Source of the DNA: a virus
Length of the DNA: 34,905 nt
Strand: one strand, 5' to 3'
Virus record (IMG/VR): IMGVR_UViG_3300042006_000132
Coordinates: 1 to 34,905 of that record
The notes under the pieces were generated by a model, which made no database searches, was not told where the DNA came from, and worked only from the letters and a program-made list of their open reading frames with translations. This document shows positions 8,196 to 16,373 of the stretch, piece by piece; position 1 is the first letter of the stretch; every line of letters starts with the position of its first letter. Both the position numbers and the translations under genes were made by a program.

Positions 8196-8716
8196 GGCTG
8201 CTCGCCCCAGACCACGGCTTCCATGGTGGCCTGGTCCTCGGCGGCCAGGGCCAGGTCCAGCTTGTGCTTGAGCAGATGCGCGTATTCCAGCAGCTTGACC
8301 TTGTACACGGCCAGATCCCGCCCGACCTCCTGCAGCTGCGCGCTGGTGTGCATCAGGAATTCCCTGGTGCCGTCCTCGTTGCGGCAAGGGTGCGGCAGGT
8401 CCAGCCCCGTCTGCACTGCGCCTGTCAGGTTCAGCTGGTCATGAATCTCGCTGCTGTAGGCATGCGGTGTGCCGAGCGCAGACGACGAGAAGCCGGCGAT
8501 GATCACCGCTTCGCAGGCCCGATCGATCTCCTGCAGTTTTCGCTCATGCAGCTGCGGCAGTAGCTCGCCCGGCGGCTGCAACTTGCCATTGACCAGCATC
8601 CAGCCTGGACGAACGCTCTTGCTGCAGGCCATCCAGATCATGGACGGGTGAAAGCGCCCAGCCGGGTCAATGTCCGTGAGTTCGGCCACGGTGCCGTTTT
8701 CAATGCGTGCCCACAT
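8192..8716 (-). CDS. Tail fibre assembly chaperone
   Basis: A 174-residue protein that lies immediately after the fibre gene, where tail fibre assembly (Tfa-like, DUF4376-type) proteins are found. The N-terminus MWARIENGTVAELTDIDPAGRFHPSM gives the short beta domain common to such chaperones, followed by PGWMLVNGKLQPPG and a helical C-terminal domain with an ACEAVIIAGFSSSALGTPHAY stretch that recalls DUF4376 (A-residue helix then SSALGxxHxY). It would act in the infected cell cytoplasm to help the fibre fold and trimerise. Confidence 0.85.
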   Translation of the reverse strand: MWARIENGTVAELTDIDPAGRFHPSMIWMACSKSVRPGWMLVNGKLQPPGELLPQLHERKLQEIDRACEAVIIAGFSSSALGTPHAYSSEIHDQLNLTGAVQTGLDLPHPCRNEDGTREFLMHTSAQLQEVGRDLAVYKVKLLEYAHLLKHKLDLALAAEDQATMEAVVWGEQP

Positions 8717-8727
8717 GTGAGGATCCC

Positions 8728-10686
8728 TCAGTACAGAATAGTGACGGCACCAGGTGCGCCGTCGCCTGCATAACCGCCGTTGTCCATCCGGCCACCACCG
8801 CCGCCGCCCGGCCCACGGCCGGTTCGCAGCGCGCCGCTGCTCACGCTGGATGCCGTCACCGCCACGCCTGCGCCGCCGGGACCGCCGCCGGAACCGGCGA
8901 CCGCCGGGGACGTGGTGCTGACGCGATAGCCCGCGTGGCCGTCGCCCAGCCCATAGTTCAGGTCGCCGCCGGTGCCGACACCGGAGTAACCGCCCTGCCC
9001 GCTGGTCTGGCCGCTGCTGCCGCCGGTGGCCGACATGTACGGACCGAACGCCGATGAACCACCGGTGCCGCCGACGCCATTGGTCACGTCAAACCACGCA
9101 CCCGCGCCGCCGGCCCCCACGGTGATGGAGATCACTTGCCCAGGGGTGACGTTGACCACGCCTTCGGCCACGCCGCCACCACCACCGCCACCACCGAACA
9201 CGGAGCTGTTGCGCCCGCCGCCACCGGCGCCGATGACCTTGGCGAAAACCCGGTAGACGCCTTCTGGTACGGTCCAGGAAAACACCCCAGGCACGGCGAA
9301 CACCTTGTGCGCGCGGAACGGAAGCATCTGCAGGGTTTGCAGCGTCGTCAGCGCGTCCGTAATGCCCGCGCCGGCCAGCGTGCTTGGGTTGGTGCCGCCG
9401 ATCACGCGGCCGCGCTTGTCGACCGTGACGCTGCGGTAGGTGCCAGCGGCGATGCCGGCCGGACCGGACGCGACCTCGAACTGCAGCGCGGTGACGCCTA
9501 GGTTGATCGGGCCGTCCGTAGCCAGCTGCCAGAGGCTGTCGCCATTAACTGCGCCCTGCTCGACCGGAACCAGCATCCCCGGCGTCACTTCCAGGCTGAC
9601 GTCGGCGTCGGCGGCCCGCGTCCAGTTGCCACCGGCAACGATGTACACACCGTTTTGTGCCGCGTCTGCCTGGTCCTTTACCAGAACCCGATCGCCATAG
9701 CCGACCGCTATCCCGTCGATTCGCTGCGAGCCATTGAGGCCGATGGGGCCAGTGGTCGCCACCACGACCGACTGCTTGCCGTCGAGCTTGTTGATCTCGT
9801 CACGCACGAACGCCCGGGACGCGAAGTAGCTGACCAGTGGGCTATCGATCGGCTCGACCGTGCGGCGGTCGACAATGCTGGTGGCTGTCACCAGATTCGC
9901 GAGCGGCACGCAGTAGTGACGCACGCCCAGGCTGTCGACGTAGTCCTGGCGCTCGGCCTCGAACACGATCTGCCAGCTGGCCACCACGTCGTTCAGCTCG
10001 CGCTGCAGGGCGACATCCAGCCAGGCGGTAGTCGGAAAGCCCGCCGGCGCGACCGGCAGCACGGCCGACCGCATCAGGCGGATGCCTTCGACGTAGGCAA
10101 CGCCCGGTTTCAACTGGTACACGCTGCCGACCTTCTCCAGCTGCAGCGCGCTGCCGAAGAAACAGGCGCGGCCAAACATGTCGCGGTTGCTCAGGCGTTC
10201 GCGCTCATCGATGCCGGCCAGGCGGATGGTGAAATCATGCTGCCAGGTGCTGGCATCGATCGTGATGCCGGTCAGCGCCTGGGCACCGTCAAAGGCCACC
10301 AGGAAGTTGCGGGTCAGGTTGTTGCCGATCTGCAGCGGCGGAATATTGCGGCGCTTCTCCTGCAGGGCGACGGTGGCCACCGCAAACAGGATGCCTTCGT
10401 CCGTCTCCAGGCCGATCCAGTTGAAATCCCAATCGCCCTGGTCGGATCCCAGCTGCGCGCTGTAGACCACCTGATTGGGGTTCACATAGCCCGCGCTGTC
10501 GATGGCGATGTCGTGCATGTAGACGATCTGACCTGCAGGCGGCTTGCCGGCGGCGCGGTCGACCGGCAGCGCCGGGTCCAGACCGGGCACATTGGCAAAA
10601 ATGAACCGCACGATGTTGAGCGGCTTTTTCGCGACGATCTTCTGGGCGATCAGGCTTTCGCCGGCGAGGGTGATACTGGCTCCCAT
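8728..10686 (-). CDS. Tail-collar fibre protein with glycine-rich tip
   Basis: A 652-residue receptor-binding fibre. Residues 1 to about 160 match the phage tail-collar fibre N-terminal domain (MGASITLAGESLIAQKIVAKK, then KPPAGQIVYMHDIAIDSAGYVNPNQVVYSAQLG), which attaches to the baseplate. The middle holds a shaft with repeats of the type VATTGPIGLNGSQRIDGI and a VLVKDQADAAQNGVYIVAGGNWTRA segment, found in many prophage fibres. The last ~200 residues are a glycine-rich sandwich with runs of up to eight glycines, ending GAPGAVTILY. Such polyglycine tips bind host receptors in other phages. The fibre should decide host range. Confidence 0.9.
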   Translation of the reverse strand: MGASITLAGESLIAQKIVAKKPLNIVRFIFANVPGLDPALPVDRAAGKPPAGQIVYMHDIAIDSAGYVNPNQVVYSAQLGSDQGDWDFNWIGLETDEGILFAVATVALQEKRRNIPPLQIGNNLTRNFLVAFDGAQALTGITIDASTWQHDFTIRLAGIDERERLSNRDMFGRACFFGSALQLEKVGSVYQLKPGVAYVEGIRLMRSAVLPVAPAGFPTTAWLDVALQRELNDVVASWQIVFEAERQDYVDSLGVRHYCVPLANLVTATSIVDRRTVEPIDSPLVSYFASRAFVRDEINKLDGKQSVVVATTGPIGLNGSQRIDGIAVGYGDRVLVKDQADAAQNGVYIVAGGNWTRAADADVSLEVTPGMLVPVEQGAVNGDSLWQLATDGPINLGVTALQFEVASGPAGIAAGTYRSVTVDKRGRVIGGTNPSTLAGAGITDALTTLQTLQMLPFRAHKVFAVPGVFSWTVPEGVYRVFAKVIGAGGGGRNSSVFGGGGGGGGVAEGVVNVTPGQVISITVGAGGAGAWFDVTNGVGGTGGSSAFGPYMSATGGSSGQTSGQGGYSGVGTGGDLNYGLGDGHAGYRVSTTSPAVAGSGGGPGGAGVAVTASSVSSGALRTGRGPGGGGGGRMDNGGYAGDGAPGAVTILY

Positions 10687-10694
10687 GGGGGCTC

Positions 10695-11219
10695 CTACAA
10701 AGTGGCGACCAGCGTCTGCTGGTCGTCGTTGAACTCGACCAAGCCGGCCCCAAGCGTTACGGGGGTCAGGGTCACGAAGTCATAGCGGCGGCAGGTGCGG
10801 CCGTACTGCTGAATCAGCACGCGCAGCAGTTCGGGGTTTTTGGAAAGCTGGGAGTCGGAAAAACGCAGCAGCACCACGTCCCAGTCGCGGCCGGGCATGC
10901 GCTCCTCGATCTCCACGTAGCCCACGCCCAGGCGCTCCAGGATGCGTTTCATCCCGGCTGTGCTGCCCGCGTCGACTGCGTTGATGAAGGCATACTTGAC
11001 CCGCAGGCGGTACAGGCTTTCGGGCTCGTTCTTGAAGCGGGTGATGTCCCGCTGCCAGGCCAGCAGATCGAGCACCACCAGGTGGCAGGTGTCCGCGTCC
11101 ATCTGCATCAAGGGCCAGCGCAGCCAGCCCTCTACCGTTTCCCACCAGCCCTGGGCGGCGGCCTTGAGCTTGGTCAGCTCCTTGCCTTCGAGCCAGAACG
11201 GCAAACCGAGCTTAATCAT
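10695..11219 (-). CDS. Tail protein I (baseplate wedge)
   Basis: A 174-residue protein, close to the 176 residues of P2 gpI, in the usual place between baseplate J and the fibre gene. It contains LDLLAWQRDITRFKNEPESLYRLRVKYAF, the family's hallmark segment with a D-x-L-A-W-Q helix, and SLRLRV-like spacing. It forms the outer wedge to which the tail fibres bind. The start ATG at 11219 overlaps the end of J by eight bases, so translation is probably coupled. Confidence 0.85.
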   Translation of the reverse strand: MIKLGLPFWLEGKELTKLKAAAQGWWETVEGWLRWPLMQMDADTCHLVVLDLLAWQRDITRFKNEPESLYRLRVKYAFINAVDAGSTAGMKRILERLGVGYVEIEERMPGRDWDVVLLRFSDSQLSKNPELLRVLIQQYGRTCRRYDFVTLTPVTLGAGLVEFNDDQQTLVATL

Positions 11220-12387
11220 GCAGAACGATCTCCAGGCTCTGGATCCGGGGAATGTTCAGCTCGGACAGGATGTCGGCGTTTTCGAAGTCCAGCGACTCGA
11301 TGCCGGCGAACTGCTGGTGCAGCTCTTCGCTCAGGCGGCTGAACGAGAAGCGCGACTGCGGCAGGGTCAGGGTCGGCTGGTAGTCGCTGGTGGTGCTCTC
11401 GCGAAACGCTGCCCGCACGAACTGCTCGACCTGCTGTTCCAGGTTCAACCGCTGTTCGGCGGTCAGGGTTGTGCGCGGCCAGATCTGCAGCTGCAGCGCG
11501 TGAAAGGTTTCCGGCATGACCATCACCTGCAGGTCATCGCCGTGGCCATGGTTGCCCTGGTCGCGAATGTGCGCGTTGATCTGCTCCAGGAACGCCTCGG
11601 CCGGGACGCCGGCGTCGAACAGCACGAAGGCATTGGCGCTGCCTGGGCCGCGTGGCGCGCCGTGCTCGAAATACACGCCGTCCGGACGCACGCCCGGGAA
11701 CGCCGAGATCAGGGCGCGATAGACCGCGTCAGTGTGCCACTGGTTGACCGCCGAGAACTGGTTACGGGTGCGCAGGCGCAGCTCGTCGTCGGGCTCGGGG
11801 TCCGATCCGGGCGTGGTCAGCCAGCCGTCCGCGTTGACCACTTGAGCAATGCCTGGCACCGGTACCGGCAAAATCGCGTAGTACCCCGGGGCCAGGTTGA
11901 AGCCGGAACCGGCCTCGATCGCCTCGACCGGGATTTCCAGCTGCATCAGCCCATCGGCAAATTCGCCGGCGGCCGTGGTGCGCAACTGGTAGACGTGGCC
12001 ATTGATCGCGGCGGACTGCACCAGGGTGCCGATCGGCACCGTGAAGGCCCCGCCCGGTGCGGTGCGGGTGAACAGCAGCACGCCAGCGGCGCGGGTTGCC
12101 CCCTTGCGCTCGACGTTGACCGCCCAGGCCAGCATGTCCAGCCAGGCCGCTTTGGCGGTCTTGACGAAGAAGTTCGGCAGTACCGTGGCCACGAAAAAAT
12201 CGAGGATCCACAGCACCGGCTTGGTCACCAGCGCGGTGATGACCCGCCAGAACGGCGAATAGGCGCTGGTGTTGGCCACCTTGCTACCCTGGGCGGCCAC
12301 TTCCTTTTCCCACGCCTGGCGCAGACCGGCCTCGGTGGTCGGAATGCCGGCGTCGGTCAGGGCCTGCTTGAAATCGACGTCGCTCAC
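11212..12387 (-). CDS. Baseplate J/gp47-family protein
   Basis: A 391-residue protein of the baseplate J family, the main wedge component of contractile tails. Features seen are an N-terminal helical part with the hydrophobic WILDFFVATVLPNFFVKTA, the typical WLDMLAWAVNVERKGATRAAGVLLFTR segment (about 80-110), the V-P-I-GT strand pattern, and the core PGSDPEPDDELRLRTRN (about 195-212), which is the clearest J-family signature. It starts with GTG at 12387; this codon overlaps the stop of the upstream DUF2590 gene. Length and place are as in HP1-type phages. Confidence 0.9.
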   Translation of the reverse strand: MSDVDFKQALTDAGIPTTEAGLRQAWEKEVAAQGSKVANTSAYSPFWRVITALVTKPVLWILDFFVATVLPNFFVKTAKAAWLDMLAWAVNVERKGATRAAGVLLFTRTAPGGAFTVPIGTLVQSAAINGHVYQLRTTAAGEFADGLMQLEIPVEAIEAGSGFNLAPGYYAILPVPVPGIAQVVNADGWLTTPGSDPEPDDELRLRTRNQFSAVNQWHTDAVYRALISAFPGVRPDGVYFEHGAPRGPGSANAFVLFDAGVPAEAFLEQINAHIRDQGNHGHGDDLQVMVMPETFHALQLQIWPRTTLTAEQRLNLEQQVEQFVRAAFRESTTSDYQPTLTLPQSRFSFSRLSEELHQQFAGIESLDFENADILSELNIPRIQSLEIVLHD

Positions 12388-12701
12388 AGGGTCACCTCGA
12401 TCGAGCCGAACTCAAGGGTGGTCGCCGTGACCAGGTACTGCCCCGGCTCAACCTGGGTGATCGATGCGGTGCCCGGTACCAGGCGCAGGTCGGTTTCCAC
12501 CAGCAGCTCCAATTGCTGGATGCAGTCGCGCTGCCGCAGGCGGTCACGCTCGGCCACCAGGGTGACCAGCAGGCCGCTGTCGCGGATCATGTGCGCGATG
12601 TCCTGGGCGATGCAGGCGCGGTCTTCGACCGGCTCAGGCTGACGGGAGGGATCGAGCACCAGGTCGTTGTCCTCGATCAGCAGATCGATATAGACACTCA
12701 T
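12384..12701 (-). CDS. DUF2590-type phage protein
   Basis: A 105-residue protein beginning MSVYIDLLIEDNDLVLDPS. The short pattern of an N-terminal strand, DLxLDxxxxP, then IAQDIAHMIRDSGLL and a C-terminal beta part agrees with DUF2590 proteins found between tape measure and baseplate J in HP1/K139-type phages. It likely belongs to the inner baseplate, in the place of P2 gpW. The frame is open for another 500 codons upstream, but that is the shadow of the tape measure gene; the ATG at 12701 overlaps its stop (ATGA). Confidence 0.8.
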   Translation of the reverse strand: MSVYIDLLIEDNDLVLDPSRQPEPVEDRACIAQDIAHMIRDSGLLVTLVAERDRLRQRDCIQQLELLVETDLRLVPGTASITQVEPGQYLVTATTLEFGSIEVTL

Positions 12702-14689
12702 CCGCCGATCGCCATGTTCATCATCCCTTCCATCTCCAGAGGGGTCATGGGTTTGCTGGTGTAGATGTTCACGTTGCCCACCTTGTTGCCGTTGGAATTC
12801 TGGTTGGTGTTGTTCTGGATGCTGGTCAGCAAGCCGCCCCGGGGCACGGCTTCCGGCCGGGAGGGTGAAAGGCTGCCCGTGGTCGCTGCAGGCCGTGTCA
12901 GCAGCTCGGCCCCTTGCGGGACGCCTGCAGGCACTACCGATGCTTGAATGCCCGGGATCTCGGGGGCCTTGGGCATGTCGCCAAAGGCCGCATCGATCTC
13001 GACGCCCGGAATCTTGTTGAGCATGTCGATCAGGCCGTTGATGGCGGTGCGGAAGATGGCGACGATGCCGTCCCAGGCGGCCGACGCCATGCCGGTCCAG
13101 CCGCCGATCGAGCCGAACCAGTCCGACAGGCTCTGGAGCTGCGCGGCGATCCACTGGAACGCGGCGGTGTTCATCAGCGCGCCGGTCCACTGGTCCCAGT
13201 AGACGACTGCGGCAACGACCGCCACGCCCAGCGCGATGATGCCGGCGACGATCAGCAGCACCGGGTTGGCCAGCATGGCGGCGTTGACCAGCCAGATCGC
13301 GCCCTGCCACAGCAACATGCCGGTGCGGACCAGGGCCATCCAGGTGTACATGGCCACCAGGCCAACGACGAACGCGGTCACCATGACGGTGTGGAAGACG
13401 AACATGGCGATCGAGCGGAAGCCCGTCCAGGTCAGGATCTTCCAGACCGTGACCAGGGCCAGCCACACCATCTTGCTGATGCCCACCATCAGGGTCATGG
13501 CGGACATCGCCGCGACCAGGCCGAACACGGCCAGTACGGTGATGCCCAGCACGCGGGTGATGTTGGGGAACAGCTGCGTCCAGCGGGTCAGTGTCGAGGC
13601 GATTCCGACCAGCCGGTCCATCAGCGGTGTCAGCATCGGAATCAGCGCCTGGCCGAAGGCAATGCGCAGCGCCTGCACGGCCGCGCCGAACTGCTGCCAC
13701 GGATCGACCATGGCCTTGGCCATCTTCTCGGCGTTCTCCAGACCGCGCACCTTGCCCAGCTCGCTGATGCCGCTGCGCAGCCGGTCGGTGTCCTTGGCCA
13801 GCGCCCCGATCACCTGGGCACCTTCGCCGCCGAAGGCCTCGGTCAGCTTGGTGCCGGCGGCCGCCGTGGTCAGGTCGCCGTACTTGCCCTGCAGCTTGTC
13901 CAGGATCTGGATCATCGGCAGCGTGTTGCCGGCGGCGTCGGTGAACGACAGGCCGGTTTTCTCGGCAGCAGCCCCGATGTTTTCGAAGAACGCCTTGTAG
14001 CGCCCGCCGGCGTCGCCGCCTTCCATGGTGCTCGACAGCGTGCCGATCACCGCCATCTGCTCGGCCACGCTGATGCCTGCAGTGGTGGCGATCGCCCCGA
14101 CTTCCTTGAAGGCGTCCTTGAGCTGCGCGCCGTCGGTGCGGAACAGCTTCACCGCCAGGGCGGTCTGCCCCGTCAGCTGCTCGACCCATTCGACCTTGCC
14201 CATCTTGTCGGCTTCGGTCTTGAACAGGGTGTACATGGTGCCGAGATAGGCGCTGGTGGTTTCGGCGTCGGCTTTGGTCACCTTGGCCAGCAGGCCGCTT
14301 GCGGCGGTGATCGATGCCAGCTGGTCGCCGACCAGGCCCTTGATCGCCCCTTCAATGGTGCGCGACGACGCCACGAATTCGGCGGCGCTGGTCGCGTAGG
14401 TCACGGAGAATTCCAGCGCCTTGCTGTTGAGCGCGGTCAGCGCGTCTTCAGCGACGCCCAGCGCACGCACGTCGCCCAATGCCCGATTGACCTCCAACGC
14501 CGGTTCCAGGGATTCGGTGATGGCCACGCCGGCACCGACCATGCCGGCAAGCCCCGCGCCCATCTTCACGATGTTCTGCTGGCCCTGGTCGGCAAGGTCG
14601 GTGAAGCTGGTTTTCACCTTGCCCAGGGGCGCGCTGACCTTGTCGGTCAGACTCAGGATGAAAGCCAGGCGGGCGGCACGATCAGCCAT
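12698..14689 (-). CDS. Tail tape measure protein
   Basis: A 663-residue protein that sets tail length and forms the core inside the tube. The N-terminal region (RAARLAFILSLTDKVSAPLGKVK) and the following part with AFKEVGAIATTAGISVAEQMAVIGTLSST are typical of the TMP family TP901-type core (about residues 60-330). A very hydrophobic segment follows at about 373-500, with several potential membrane helices for passage of DNA through the inner membrane. The C-terminus is polar and Asn-rich. It starts six bases behind the frameshifted chaperone stop, the usual order of the two genes. Confidence 0.9.
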   Translation of the reverse strand: MADRAARLAFILSLTDKVSAPLGKVKTSFTDLADQGQQNIVKMGAGLAGMVGAGVAITESLEPALEVNRALGDVRALGVAEDALTALNSKALEFSVTYATSAAEFVASSRTIEGAIKGLVGDQLASITAASGLLAKVTKADAETTSAYLGTMYTLFKTEADKMGKVEWVEQLTGQTALAVKLFRTDGAQLKDAFKEVGAIATTAGISVAEQMAVIGTLSSTMEGGDAGGRYKAFFENIGAAAEKTGLSFTDAAGNTLPMIQILDKLQGKYGDLTTAAAGTKLTEAFGGEGAQVIGALAKDTDRLRSGISELGKVRGLENAEKMAKAMVDPWQQFGAAVQALRIAFGQALIPMLTPLMDRLVGIASTLTRWTQLFPNITRVLGITVLAVFGLVAAMSAMTLMVGISKMVWLALVTVWKILTWTGFRSIAMFVFHTVMVTAFVVGLVAMYTWMALVRTGMLLWQGAIWLVNAAMLANPVLLIVAGIIALGVAVVAAVVYWDQWTGALMNTAAFQWIAAQLQSLSDWFGSIGGWTGMASAAWDGIVAIFRTAINGLIDMLNKIPGVEIDAAFGDMPKAPEIPGIQASVVPAGVPQGAELLTRPAATTGSLSPSRPEAVPRGGLLTSIQNNTNQNSNGNKVGNVNIYTSKPMTPLEMEGMMNMAIGG

Positions 14690-14694
14690 CAGGG

Positions 14695-15149
14695 TTATCC
14701 GTTAAAGGCAATGGAAATGCCGTTGGCCACGGCCATTTCCATGCGTCTCCAGTGTTCGTCGTCCAGCCACTTGGCGGTGCCCATGTTCTCGATCGTGGGC
14801 ACCGCGCCGGGTAGCCAGCGTTGGGTCAGGGCCAGCAACTGGCCCAGTCCGTCCTCGGTCAGGCCTTCGGCGTGCGCGACGGCTTTTTTACGATCACTTC
14901 CACGTCAGGCGAGTACTCTTCGAGCAGCGCGCCGGCGATGGTCATGGTGCTGACCGGGTTTTCCAGCAGCGGCTTGAGCGCAGCTTTCTCGTCCTGTTTC
15001 ACGGTGCCCATCAGCAGGTTGTGCGCCGGGGCGACCTTGTTGGCCTGGGTGGTCGAGTTGAAGTACTTGGTGATGTCCTGGGGCGTCAGGCTGAACGTGA
15101 ATTCCTGCGCGCCGATTTCCAGGGTGATGTCGCGGTTTACTTCGCTCAT
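14695..15149 (-). CDS. Tail assembly chaperone, long form by -1 frameshift
   Basis: Reading of the short chaperone frame up to A-AAA-AAG at 14889-14883 and then in the -1 frame gives 89 + 62 = 151 residues. The extension begins AVAHAEGLTEDGLGQLLALT, ends MAVANGISIAFNG, and stops with TAA at 14695, six bases before the tape measure ATG. The region 14698-14880 has no other gene and would otherwise be an odd gap in a tightly packed operon. A short and a frameshifted long chaperone that bind the tape measure during tail assembly are known from lambda G/GT and P2 E/E+E'. The exact slip rate is unknown. Confidence 0.85.
14859..15149 (-). CDS. Tail assembly chaperone, short form
   Basis: A 96-residue protein beginning MSEVNRDITLEIGAQEFTF, in the manner of the phage tail assembly chaperone family in HP1-type phages (DUF2765-like). 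It has a beta-rich N-terminus, the motif LTPQDITKYFNSTTQANKVAPAHNLL and a helical C-terminus. The zero-frame product ends just after the slippery site, with SRTPKA. It should coat the tape measure protein before the tail tube polymerises round it and is not expected in the virion. A polypurine site ACGGAAAACACC stands before the ATG. Confidence 0.85.
   Translation of the reverse strand: MSEVNRDITLEIGAQEFTFSLTPQDITKYFNSTTQANKVAPAHNLLMGTVKQDEKAALKPLLENPVSTMTIAGALLEEYSPDVEVIVKKPSRTPKA
14883..14889 (-). promoter_or_regulatory. Programmed -1 frameshift heptamer A-AAA-AAG
   Basis: On the minus strand the codons GTA AAA AAG contain the classic slippery heptamer A AAA AAG in the correct register for a -1 shift. 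The -1 frame is open for 62 codons to a stop just before the tape measure gene. I could not assign a stimulating hairpin with confidence, although the GC-rich sequence directly downstream could form one. Confidence 0.85.
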
Positions 15150-15169
15150 GGTGTTTTCCGTAGGGTGGT

Positions 15170-15649
15170 TCAGGGTTGTGCCGGCGTGCGCAGCACGACG
15201 CGGCGGATGTAGTCCTGCAGGCCGAGAATCATTTCCCGGCTGCGGGCAAGCTCGTCCCGGAGGGTGAAATAAGCCGATCGAGCGTCTGTTGTGAGTTCGG
15301 CGGCGCTTCCATCAGCCAGGCCGGCGGTGCCGGCGGTGCCTGGTACGGCTGGACAGGTGGCGTGGACGAGCAGCCGCTGATTACGATCAGCAACAGCGCG
15401 CTGCAGACGTTTGTTTTCATTGAGCGCACGGGTCAGTGCCTCCGTTCGTTGGGTATCGATCGAATCGCGGGCGGCCAGCTGCTGCGCGGCAAGACTGGCG
15501 GCAGCGACCTGCAGACCCAGCTCGGCCTGCAGGTCGTCGCGTTCCCGAACAACCGTTTCGTACCGGTCAAGCGCCCAGTCAACGGCGAGCCAGATCACCA
15601 GGCCAACGAACAGAGTCCGAAACAGCAGCTGCAGCGGGCCGATGGTCAT
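15170..15649 (-). CDS. Rz: Rz-like inner-membrane spanin
   Basis: A 159-residue type II membrane protein: an N-terminal anchor (LLFRTLFVGLVIWLAVDWAL) followed by a long periplasmic coiled coil (RYETVVRERDDLQAELG, then ALTRALNENKRLQRAV). This is the inner half of the two-component spanin that fuses inner and outer membranes in the last step of lysis. I chose the ATG at 15649 because it overlaps the endolysin stop (ATGA); a GTG at 15658 would add three residues. The outer partner Rz1 is encoded inside it in another frame. Confidence 0.85.
   Translation of the reverse strand: MTIGPLQLLFRTLFVGLVIWLAVDWALDRYETVVRERDDLQAELGLQVAAASLAAQQLAARDSIDTQRTEALTRALNENKRLQRAVADRNQRLLVHATCPAVPGTAGTAGLADGSAAELTTDARSAYFTLRDELARSREMILGLQDYIRRVVLRTPAQP
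15229..15420 (-). CDS. Rz1: Rz1-like outer-membrane spanin lipoprotein, nested in Rz
   Basis: A 63-residue lipoprotein wholly inside the Rz gene in a different frame. It has a signal peptide MKTNVCSALLLIVISGC with lipobox ISGC, so the mature protein begins at that cysteine, and is then rich in proline (STPPVQPYQAPPAPPAW), just like lambda Rz1. It should be anchored in the outer membrane and bind the C-terminus of Rz. An upstream ATG at 15429 would add three residues. Nested Rz/Rz1 genes are well known, and this pair fits fully. Confidence 0.88.
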   Translation of the reverse strand: MKTNVCSALLLIVISGCSSTPPVQPYQAPPAPPAWLMEAPPNSQQTLDRLISPSGTSLPAAGK

Positions 15650-16170
15650 GACAGGCACAGCCTCACTTCAGACAGGCGGCGGTTATGCAACCCCTGAATG
15701 AACCGTTTCTTGCCGTTGGCCTGGGTCACCGATGCCCACACCGGTCGGCCATCTGCGCCCCAGGCCAGCGCCTTGCAGCCTTCGGCAATGCGTCCGGCGT
15801 TGATCAGGCTCACGGCCCGACTGGCGCAGGTGCTTGGCGTGCCGACGTTGTGCGCGTGGCTGCTCAGGGCGTCGAACGTGTTCTGCCCGATCGCCTGGTT
15901 GGTCAGGCAGTCCGCCAGGGCCAGTTGCCCCTTGGCGATCACCAGGGATTCCACTTCGGCGCAGCGCGCGTCGGACCAGTAGTCACCGACGATCACCGGC
16001 TGGGGGCTGGTGTAGCGGGTAATGCCCTTGCACACGGTTGGCAATCCCTGGGCGAGTTGGTCGGCATAGACGACGTTCTGCCCCTCGCCTTCCCAGTGGC
16101 CCAGGAACGCGGTCAGCGTGCCGCTGCAGAGCACAATGACGCCGGCGGCGATCTTGGCGCGCAGGCTCAT
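15646..16170 (-). CDS. GH24-type endolysin, probably signal-arrest-release
   Basis: A 174-residue phage lysozyme of the glycoside hydrolase 24 type that cuts the glycan of peptidoglycan. The likely catalytic region is HWEGEGQNVVYADQLAQGLPTVCKGIT, with E27, D37 and T45 as the candidate Glu-Asp-Thr set; spacing between E and D and between D and T is slightly longer than in T4-like enzymes. Residues 7-24 are weakly hydrophobic, rich in Ala/Gly/Thr, with no cleavage site, as in SAR endolysins, which are exported and held in the membrane until holin acts. Cys15 within that segment could take part in redox activation as in P1 Lyz (inference). Start ATG overlaps the holin stop. Confidence 0.85.
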   Translation of the reverse strand: MSLRAKIAAGVIVLCSGTLTAFLGHWEGEGQNVVYADQLAQGLPTVCKGITRYTSPQPVIVGDYWSDARCAEVESLVIAKGQLALADCLTNQAIGQNTFDALSSHAHNVGTPSTCASRAVSLINAGRIAEGCKALAWGADGRPVWASVTQANGKKRFIQGLHNRRLSEVRLCLS

Positions 16171-16373
16171 GGCTTTACCTTCCAGTCGCGCAGCATCTGC
16201 CGGTACTTGGGGGCCAGCAGCACGATCTGCAGCACCATGTAGAGTGCGGTCAGCATGTAGGCCACTGCCGACCAGTCGACGGCACCGGTGGCACCCGTGG
16301 CGGCTACACCGATGGCGGGCGATACCTTGGCCACCGCAATCGCGGTGTCCTGAACAACCTGATTCGCGCTCAT
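16167..16373 (-). CDS. Phage holin
   Basis: A 68-residue small membrane protein between the zinc-finger gene and the endolysin. Two hydrophobic segments can be seen, a weaker one at about 12-30 (AIAVAKVSPAIGVAATGATG) and a strong one at about 36-55 (SAVAYMLTALYMVLQIVLLA), followed by a positively charged tail (KYRQMLRDWKVKP). Size, topology and position fit a class II holin that times lysis by forming holes in, or depolarising, the inner membrane. The ATG overlaps the upstream stop (ATGA). Confidence 0.85.
   Translation of the reverse strand: MSANQVVQDTAIAVAKVSPAIGVAATGATGAVDWSAVAYMLTALYMVLQIVLLAPKYRQMLRDWKVKP

Noticed and set aside
10942-12642. A 566-codon rightward frame opposite baseplate J and I
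   Set aside because: It crosses several well supported tail genes and has no plausible protein features.
12914-14953. A 679-codon rightward frame opposite the tape measure gene
   Set aside because: It is rich in Gly, His, Arg and Asp without domains and lies opposite a well supported gene; a GC-driven shadow.
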